Shown here piece after piece: positions 49,477-53,170 of a stretch of 53,170 bases of DNA. The stretch spans positions 1 through 53,170 of the IMG/VR virus record IMGVR_UViG_3300018429_000006. One strand, 5' to 3'. Position 1 is the stretch's first letter, and each line of letters begins with the position of its first letter. The DNA is from a virus. Under the pieces are notes generated by a model that saw nothing but the letters and a program-made list of their open reading frames with translations, was not told the DNA's origin and searched no databases. Position numbers and translations under genes: made by a program.

Positions 49477-49617
49477 CATATCGAAGCGCAGTAACGGGAT
49501 ACTTCAATGGAAACCCTAGGTCGTAGGTTCAAATCCTGCTCCCCCGACTCATCGGGGGGATAGCTCAGTCTGGTAGAGCGAGAGTAAATAGCACCCGGTA
49601 CGTCCTTTCTCGATATG
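49477..49617 (+). ncRNA. Y RNA candidate Y7, tRNA-mimicking (141 nt)
   Basis: Outer helix CATATCGA (49477-49484) with TCGATATG (49610-49617); AGCG (5') and TTTC (3') inside. A short inner helix CGGG/CCCG is followed by TACTTC. The tRNA-like unit has T-arm GTAGG-TTCAAAT-CCTGC (49523-49539), acceptor-like TCCCCCG (49540-49546), a 6-nt turn, CGGGGGG (49553-49559) with one extra G, and a canonical D-arm GCTC-AGTCTGGTA-GAGC. A tRNA finder may report pieces of this as a broken tRNA. It lies 5 nt before tRNA-Phe. Confidence 0.75.
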
Positions 49618-49622
49618 AGTAT

Positions 49623-49696
49623 GGCACCTTAGCTCAGTAGGACAGAGCGCTAGATTGAAACCCTAGAGGTCATCGGTTCGAATCCGATAGGTGCCA
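49623..49696 (+). tRNA. tRNA-Phe (GAA)
   Basis: Acceptor GGCACCT/AGGTGCC, anticodon GAA, T-loop TTCGAAT, discriminator A. The anticodon stem has an A31-C39 mismatch. Confidence 0.92.
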
Positions 49697-49697
49697 C

Positions 49698-49768
49698 TCC
49701 CCTGTAGTGTAACGGCAGCACTAGAGATTTTGGCTCTCTCAGCCTAGGTTCGAATCCCAGTGGGGGAT
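49698..49768 (+). tRNA. tRNA-Gln (TTG)
   Basis: Acceptor TCCCCTG/TGGGGGA, anticodon loop TTTTGGC on AGAGA/TCTCT, T-loop TTCGAAT with an A51-C63 mismatch in the T-stem. It starts 1 nt after tRNA-Phe. Confidence 0.9.
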
Positions 49769-49769
49769 C

Positions 49770-49780
49770 TATGGTATAAT
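49770..49780 (+). promoter_or_regulatory. Extended -10 promoter (TATGGTATAAT)
   Basis: TATAAT at 49775-49780 lies directly after tRNA-Gln. Any -35 element would be inside the tRNA gene. It serves the small gene at 49813. Confidence 0.5.
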
Positions 49781-49812
49781 GATAGAGTTACGTAACAACA
49801 CTAGGAGTAAAA

Positions 49813-49989
49813 ATGGCTAATCCAGCTACCAACAAGGTGTCAGAAGACACTCTCTTCACCCAGCAGGGCGCTCTTCCAACAGAGGTGTCCGAAAACGAAC
49901 GCATCAACATTCAGGACCTGTCCACAGGCGAAGTTGAAGCTACTGAGAACTCGGAAAACAAGCGTATTGCGACCGTAGTCTACCCGTAA
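49813..49989 (+). CDS. 58-residue polar protein
   Basis: ATG 49813 has a good CTAGGAG site and the ORF ends at TAA 49987-49989, followed by a strong terminator, so it is a complete transcription unit with its own promoter. The protein is hydrophilic and acidic, with no hydrophobic core (MANPATNKVSEDTLFTQQ, then ENERINIQDLSTGEVEATEN). The function is unknown; it may be disordered. Confidence 0.6.
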   Translation: MANPATNKVSEDTLFTQQGALPTEVSENERINIQDLSTGEVEATENSENKRIATVVYP

Positions 49990-50002
49990 TCTTACCGATT
50001 GA

Positions 50003-50037
50003 GGGGCCGACTACCACATGTAGTCGGCCCCTTTTTT
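50003..50037 (+). terminator. Strong Rho-independent terminator
   Basis: A perfect 12-bp stem GGGGCCGACTAC / GTAGTCGGCCCC (loop CACAT) is followed by TTTTTT. Confidence 0.95.
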
Positions 50038-50040
50038 CAT

Positions 50041-50112
50041 TCCGATGTAGGGTAATGGTATCCCGTCTGATTCTGGATCAGGAGATTCTAGGTTCGAGTC
50101 CTAGCGTCGGAG
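50041..50112 (+). tRNA. tRNA-Gln (CTG)
   Basis: Acceptor TCCGATG/CGTCGGA, anticodon loop TTCTGGA, T-arm CTAGG-TTCGAGT-CCTAG, discriminator G. It starts 3 nt after the T-run of the terminator, so read-through or an unseen promoter must supply it. Confidence 0.92.
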
Positions 50113-50124
50113 CGCAGTAATAAG

Positions 50125-50197
50125 GGTCGCTTAGCTCAGCAGGTAGAGCGCCACTCTGATAAGGTGGATGTCGTGGGTTCAAGTCCCACAGTGGCCA
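50125..50197 (+). tRNA. tRNA-Ile (GAT)
   Basis: Acceptor GGTCGCT/AGTGGCC, D-arm GCTC/GAGC, anticodon loop CTGATAA, T-arm GTGGG-TTCAAGT-CCCAC, discriminator A. Confidence 0.93.
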
Positions 50198-50227
50198 CGC
50201 AATATCTCAACGACGAAAGGAAACACA

Positions 50228-50413
50228 ATGGACGCACTTGGTCTCGTACTAGCAGTTGTAGTTGGAGTTTTCTTTCTAGCTGTGGTATCGTTTATAGTGT
50301 TCGTGGCAGTACAGGTCTTCAAGATCCGACGACGCATCAAGAAAAATCAGACTGATTTTGATCGACGCTTCGTCAAGGACTTTGACCGCAAGCCACCACG
50401 TTCATATAAGTAG
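50228..50413 (+). CDS. Small single-pass membrane protein
   Basis: ATG 50228 with an AAAGGA site gives 61 residues. Residues 3-31 are one long hydrophobic helix (LGLVLAVVVGVFFLAVVSFI...), followed by a strongly basic C-terminal half (KIRRRIKKNQ, DRRFVKDFDRK). By the positive-inside rule the tail is cytoplasmic. It might be holin-like or a membrane tether, but no family is recognised. Confidence 0.65.
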   Translation: MDALGLVLAVVVGVFFLAVVSFIVFVAVQVFKIRRRIKKNQTDFDRRFVKDFDRKPPRSYK

Positions 50414-50431
50414 TATTAGTAGTGTAATTTA

Positions 50432-50503
50432 GCCCTCATCGTATAGTGGTAAATATCTCGGACCTTCACTCCGAAGACTGGAGTTCGAATCCCCATGGGG
50501 GTA
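50432..50503 (+). tRNA. tRNA-Glu (TTC)
   Basis: Acceptor GCCCTCA/TGGGGGT, anticodon stem TCGGA/TCCGA, loop CCTTCAC. Position 33 is C instead of the near-universal T, and the T-stem has an A52-C62 mismatch. Confidence 0.88.
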
Positions 50504-50521
50504 CGCATAGGAAGTGGAAAG

Positions 50522-51148
50522 ATGACCGTAGGTGTTTACGCGTTCTTCGATCAGGACGGTAACTGCCTCTACGTAGGACAGTCCGGTGATATCGAGGGAC
50601 GGCACAAGCAACACATTAATCAACTCCGTGGAGGCTATCATAGACGATCAGACTTCAATGAATGGTTTTCTTCTCACGGAGAATCCAAGTTGTCGTTCAA
50701 GTTGCTGGAGAAATGTTCCAATGATGTTGACTCTAGGAATTACCTAGAGATCGAGTATTTTAACCAACTAAACCCCATGTTCTATGGCCAAATCCCCTCC
50801 ATGAGTAATAGATTTGAGCACTCAGATGAGACTCGTACTCGGATCGCTGAGTCAGTTAGAAAACGTCTGGAAGATCTAGGAGTGTATGAAACTCGGAAAT
50901 GTCCTTGTGGAAGCGAATTTACAGCCTTGGTAAGGAGAACGACTAAGTACTGCTCTAGAAAATGTGTAGTGGATGACCGAAAATCCGTTCTCGACTGCAC
51001 CACTGTTTATGATCTGTATATGTCTGGTTTGACACTTACCCAAGTAGGAGATATACTTGGAGTAAGCTACAGAACAGTCCATAGCTTCATGGTAAAGCAC
51101 AACATACCTAGACGAGCTAGTGGACCGAAAGCAAATTTGCCCCTATAG
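50522..51148 (+). CDS. GIY-YIG homing endonuclease
   Basis: ATG 50522 (GGAAGTGGAAAG upstream) gives 208 residues. The GIY-YIG nuclease domain is N-terminal: VGVYAFFD (GVY 4-6), CLYVGQSGDIEGRHKQH (YVG 17-19, R27) and LEIEYFNQLNP with the catalytic Glu. A Cys4-type finger (CPCGSEF then YCSRKC, about 130-150) and a C-terminal helix-turn-helix (LTLTQVGDILGVSYRTVHSF) provide DNA binding, as in SegA-like enzymes. It lies between two tRNA-Glu genes, and its stop codon lies inside the second one, marking a recent or tightly fitted insertion. Confidence 0.85.
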   Translation: MTVGVYAFFDQDGNCLYVGQSGDIEGRHKQHINQLRGGYHRRSDFNEWFSSHGESKLSFKLLEKCSNDVDSRNYLEIEYFNQLNPMFYGQIPSMSNRFEHSDETRTRIAESVRKRLEDLGVYETRKCPCGSEFTALVRRTTKYCSRKCVVDDRKSVLDCTTVYDLYMSGLTLTQVGDILGVSYRTVHSFMVKHNIPRRASGPKANLPL

Positions 51149-51209
51149 TATATTGGCAGTACGACAGATTCTCAATCTGTTAGGACGGGATCGATACCCG
51201 TTAGGGGTA
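51139..51209 (+). tRNA. tRNA-Glu (CTC)
   Basis: Acceptor GCCCCTA/TAGGGGT, anticodon loop TTCTCAA on ACAGA/TCTGT. The T-loop is ATCGATA, with A in place of T54. The first 10 nt overlap the endonuclease gene. Confidence 0.88.
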
Positions 51210-51211
51210 CT

Positions 51212-51279
51212 GAATGTCTGGGAAGGAACCGGAAAACCGATACAGTCTTAGGATCGGCGCGACGGGAGTTCAGACATTC
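51212..51279 (+). ncRNA. tRNA-like RNA of unknown type, copy 1
   Basis: A 9-bp terminal helix GAATGTCTG / CAGACATTC encloses GAACCGGAAAACC, a hairpin CCGAT/ATCGG with an 11-nt loop, and GCGACGGGAGTTC, which looks like a truncated T-arm. It cannot fold as a normal tRNA. It lies 2 nt after tRNA-Glu and 3 nt before tRNA-Ser, so it should be excised with them. A related element is at 52989-53074. Confidence 0.45.
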
Positions 51280-51282
51280 TCT

Positions 51283-51368
51283 GGAAGGTCCAGCCGAGGG
51301 ATGGCGACGGCAACTGATTTGAAACCAGTTTGGGGAAACCCGTAGGAGTTCGATCCTCCTACCTTCCG
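51283..51368 (+). tRNA. tRNA-Ser (TGA)
   Basis: Type II tRNA with acceptor GGAAGGT/ACCTTCC, anticodon TGA, long variable arm, T-arm AGGAG-TTCGATC-CTCCT, discriminator G. The anticodon stem has an A31-C39 mismatch. Confidence 0.92.
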
Positions 51369-51441
51369 CTCGTGTTGGTCGAAATTCGCGTAATCGACTA
51401 GGGTAGCAACCTGTGTATGTGCACTCTCACAAATAGCTTAT

Positions 51442-51524
51442 GGAGAGTAACCCTGTGAGGTTCAGGTCACGCTTGGAAAGCGTGTAGTGGTGAAAGCCAT
51501 GGGATTCGAGTTCTCTGCTCTCCG
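51442..51524 (+). tRNA. tRNA-Ser (GGA)
   Basis: Type II tRNA with acceptor GGAGAGT/GCTCTCC, anticodon loop TTGGAAA on CACGC/GCGTG, variable arm GTGGTGAAAGCCA, T-loop TTCGAGT, discriminator G. An upstream ACTCTC (51423-51428) can pair with its 5' strand and could compete with folding. Confidence 0.88.
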
Positions 51525-51530
51525 CTTGAG

Positions 51531-51559
51531 TTGTACATCGTCACATACTTTGATAGACT
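51531..51559 (+). promoter_or_regulatory. Promoter candidate (TTGTAC-17-TAGACT) for the ligase gene
   Basis: TTGTAC (51531-51536) and TAGACT (51554-51559) at 17-nt spacing would start transcription about 30 nt before the ligase ATG. Confidence 0.45.
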
Positions 51560-51596
51560 GTGAATGTACTCAACCAATACAAAGAAAAGGGTAGAC

Positions 51597-52559
51597 ATGT
51601 TTATCGAACCAATGCTGGCGTCCACGACTCCTGAGAAGAAGCGTGCCACGCTGTCAGACAAGACCGGCTACGTGCTGGAACCAAAGCACGACGGTATGCG
51701 GGCCATCATCTCCAAGCACAACGGAGAGGTCAAGATCTACAGCCGTGTCGGTCTGGAGTATCAGGAACACCTTCCGGCTCTTGTCGAACAGGCCAGCAAG
51801 CTTCTCGATGGAACTGTCATCGATGGTGAACTCATGGTCGTCAAGTCGTGGGAAGTCATCAATGGTCGTCCGGTAGCTGTAGCAAACTTCAACCAGACCA
51901 TGCGGATCATGGGTTCCGGCCCGGAGAAGGCAATCGCCCGTCAGGAACAGCACGAGATTGAGTTCTGTGCTTTTGACCTGATCAAGCTCGATGGTCGCTC
52001 GATGGAAGGCAGCACGTACCTAACCCGTACCACTGCCTTGTCAGTGGTTCTGGAAAAGCTGAATGCCCCGTCCATCTTCAAGAACGCGATCATCGATCAG
52101 TGGGATGATTCCGTGATCGATGAACTATGGGAAGCTGGTATTGAGGGCGCGATCCTGAAGCAGATTGGCTCCGAGTACATTGCTGGCAAGCGACGTGCAA
52201 ACACTTGGTACAAGGTCAAGGCCGAACTCACCGCTGATGTGGTCCTCATGGGCTTCACGGACGCCAAGGAAGGCAAGACAGGCAAATGGCTGGGAAAGGT
52301 AGGGGCACTAGTTTTCGGTGCCTACAATGACCAGCAGGAGCTTGTGGAGGTCGGCCAGTGCTCGGGCATGAACGACGCAGAGCGTGACCGTTGGACCGCA
52401 ATCCGCGACTCGGGAGACACGTCCGAACGAGTCATCGAAGTGAAGTACAATGATCTGGTTGGTTCCGGTACGTTCGGAACACCACGCCATCCTCAGTTCA
52501 AGATCGAGCGGATCGACAAGAACCCCGCTGACTGCACCATGGAGCAATTCAAGCTGTAG
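51597..52559 (+). CDS. ATP-dependent DNA ligase
   Basis: ATG 51597 with an AAAAGGG site is preferred to the in-frame ATG 51564. The 320-residue protein has the nucleotidyltransferase motifs: motif I EPKHDGMRA with the adenylated Lys30, motif III-like EFCAFDLIKLDG, motif IV EGAILKQ and motif V WYKVKAE. A C-terminal OB domain follows (VVLMGFTDAKEG...). It seals nicks with ATP. Length and motifs fit compact phage ligases. It lies alone among the tRNAs, away from the other replication genes. Confidence 0.92.
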   Translation: MFIEPMLASTTPEKKRATLSDKTGYVLEPKHDGMRAIISKHNGEVKIYSRVGLEYQEHLPALVEQASKLLDGTVIDGELMVVKSWEVINGRPVAVANFNQTMRIMGSGPEKAIARQEQHEIEFCAFDLIKLDGRSMEGSTYLTRTTALSVVLEKLNAPSIFKNAIIDQWDDSVIDELWEAGIEGAILKQIGSEYIAGKRRANTWYKVKAELTADVVLMGFTDAKEGKTGKWLGKVGALVFGAYNDQQELVEVGQCSGMNDAERDRWTAIRDSGDTSERVIEVKYNDLVGSGTFGTPRHPQFKIERIDKNPADCTMEQFKL

Positions 52560-52589
52560 TTGACGCCGCCCCTCAAAAGGTGGTATAAT
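52560..52589 (+). promoter_or_regulatory. Strong promoter for the third tRNA cluster
   Basis: TTGACG (52560-52565), 18-nt spacer ending GTGG, TATAAT (52584-52589). It starts at the last base of the ligase stop codon. Confidence 0.8.
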
Positions 52590-52637
52590 AGTAATAACGT
52601 ATCAGGTAGACAGTTCGGGATCTGTTAAAATCCCTTC

Positions 52638-52710
52638 GGTTCTTTAGCTCAGTTGGTAGAGCGCCAGTTTTACATACTGGATGTCGTCAGTTCGACCCTG
52701 ACAGGAACCA
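52638..52710 (+). tRNA. tRNA-Val (TAC)
   Basis: Acceptor GGTTCTT/AGGAACC, D-arm GCTC/GAGC, anticodon loop TTTACAT on CCAGT/ACTGG, T-arm GTCAG-TTCGACC-CTGAC, discriminator A. A small GGGAT/ATCCC hairpin precedes it. Confidence 0.95.
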
Positions 52711-52736
52711 CTGGAGGTCGTTACGGCATCCAACTT

Positions 52737-52819
52737 GCTCTCGTGGTGGAATGGCAGACACGCCGGTCTCAAAATCCGGTGCCTTGAAAAGCGTGTGGGT
52801 TCAAGTCCCACCGGGAGTA
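52737..52819 (+). tRNA. tRNA-Leu (CAA)
   Basis: Type II tRNA with acceptor GCTCTCG/CGGGAGT, anticodon CAA on a CCGG/CCGG stem (T31-T39 mismatch), variable arm, T-arm GTGGG-TTCAAGT-CCCAC, discriminator A. Confidence 0.9.
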
Positions 52820-52827
52820 CGTAACAA

Positions 52828-52900
52828 TGGGCCATAGCTCAGCGGGTAGAGCACCGAACTCATAATTCGAGGGTCGCGGGTTCAAGTCCCGCTGGCCCAA
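52828..52900 (+). tRNA. tRNA-Met (CAT)
   Basis: Acceptor TGGGCCA/TGGCCCA, anticodon loop CTCATAA, T-arm GCGGG-TTCAAGT-CCCGC, discriminator A. The first pair of the anticodon stem is C27-A43. It may be elongator Met or a lysidine-modified Ile tRNA; sequence alone does not tell. Confidence 0.9.
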
Positions 52901-52913
52901 CGCAACACAATAC

Positions 52914-52986
52914 GCCTTTATAGCTCAGCGGATAGAGCGACGGATTACGAATCCGTAGGTCGGGGGTTCGAATCCCTCTAAGGGCA
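52914..52986 (+). tRNA. tRNA-Arg (ACG)
   Basis: Acceptor GCCTTTA/TAAGGGC, D-arm GCTC/GAGC, anticodon loop TTACGAA on ACGGA/TCCGT, T-loop TTCGAAT, discriminator A. A34 would need TadA deamination to read CGC. Confidence 0.95.
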
Positions 52987-52988
52987 CT

Positions 52989-53074
52989 GAAACAGGGGCG
53001 GTCAATTGAAAACCCTGAGGCTCATTAAGGGTCCGACATTGCGAACGGAATCCTCTAGTACCTAGCCCTGTTTC
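52989..53074 (+). ncRNA. tRNA-like RNA of unknown type, copy 2
   Basis: A 9-bp terminal helix GAAACAGGG / CCCTGTTTC encloses TTGAAAACC, a hairpin CCCT/AGGG with an 11-nt loop, and GCGAACGGAATCC, in the same order as the element at 51212-51279. It lies 2 nt after tRNA-Arg and 3 nt before tRNA-Ser. Confidence 0.45.
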
Positions 53075-53077
53075 TTT

Positions 53078-53162
53078 GGAACCGTGTCCGAGAGGCCTAT
53101 GGTACAACTTTGCTAAAGTTGTGTGGGTAACACCACCGAGAGTTCGAATCTCTCCGGTTCCG
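53078..53162 (+). tRNA. tRNA-Ser (GCT)
   Basis: Type II tRNA with acceptor GGAACCG/CGGTTCC, anticodon loop TTGCTAA on CAACT/AGTTG, variable arm, T-arm GAGAG-TTCGAAT-CTCTC, discriminator G. Confidence 0.95.
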
Positions 53163-53170
53163 CATGGATA

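Noticed and set aside
49110-49617. Permuted group I intron-exon or genuine permuted tRNA genes
   Set aside because: The flanking parts are far too short for a group I intron, the anticodon stem strands do not pair, and the shared CGAAG helix plan next to a ro gene fits tRNA-mimicking Y RNAs better.
51370-51441. Another tRNA or Y RNA between two tRNA-Ser genes
   Set aside because: There is only a small GTCGA/TCGAC hairpin and an ACTCTC that can pair with the next tRNA. Neither a T-arm nor the TACTTC motif is present.

Overview
The window looks like part of a tailed siphovirus-type phage genome of an actinobacterium. Every supported gene is on the + strand, genes are tightly packed (ATGA and TAATG overlaps are common), base composition is moderately GC-rich, TTG and GTG starts are frequent, and several protein families (tape measure with a GGEAY-LPL C-terminus, RYWT-x-GKG head protein, endonuclease VII-type HNH, ThyX, NrdHIEF) are typical of actinophages. 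The host cannot be named from this sequence. Terminase, a separate portal gene, lysis genes and integrase are not visible, so the genome extends beyond both ends.

Layout. (1) 1-12.8 kb: head and connector genes. These are the 3' part of a head protein with a metallopeptidase-like HExxH, a second large head protein, an HK97-type prohead protease, the major capsid protein with a long acidic N-terminal region, a second capsid-like protein, a candidate tail tube protein, head-tail connectors, and a frameshift pair of tail assembly chaperones. (2) 12.8-30.6 kb: tail genes. These are a 1822-residue tape measure, a Dit-like protein, two baseplate-type minor tail proteins and a 2921-residue modular tail protein. 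(3) 30.6-39.8 kb: replication and recombination. These are two orphan genes, a family A DNA polymerase, a RuvC-like resolvase, an SNF2 helicase, ThyX, a Cas4/RecB-like nuclease, a Sak4-like ATPase and a probable single-strand DNA-binding partner. (4) 39.8-46.6 kb: nucleotide supply. These are a MazG-like pyrophosphohydrolase and nrdH-nrdI-nrdE-nrdF, interrupted by a frameshifted HNH homing endonuclease, followed by small accessory genes. (5) 46.56-53.17 kb: an RNA region with 17 recognisable tRNA genes, a TROVE/Ro60 gene, a GIY-YIG endonuclease, an ATP-dependent DNA ligase and small proteins.

The most remarkable part is region 5. Around the Ro60-like gene (47358-48983) lie seven short RNA elements with a shared plan: an outer helix of variable sequence ending in (C)GA-AGYG on the 5' side and TTYC-TC on the 3' side, an inner covarying helix, and a conserved TACTTC-like motif just inside the inner helix. 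This matches the plan of Y RNAs, the partners of Ro60 (human Y RNAs share the CCGAAG context). Three of the seven contain a T-arm, then both strands of an acceptor-like helix, then a D-arm, which is the circularly permuted tRNA mimicry known for bacterial YrlA-type Y RNAs. All seven lie 2-5 nt from a tRNA gene. Two strong promoters would start transcription exactly at the 5' end of two of them. The phage therefore seems to carry a complete Ro60/Y-RNA system with an expanded, tRNA-interleaved Y RNA set. Two further tRNA-like RNAs of unknown type sit between tRNAs in the same way.
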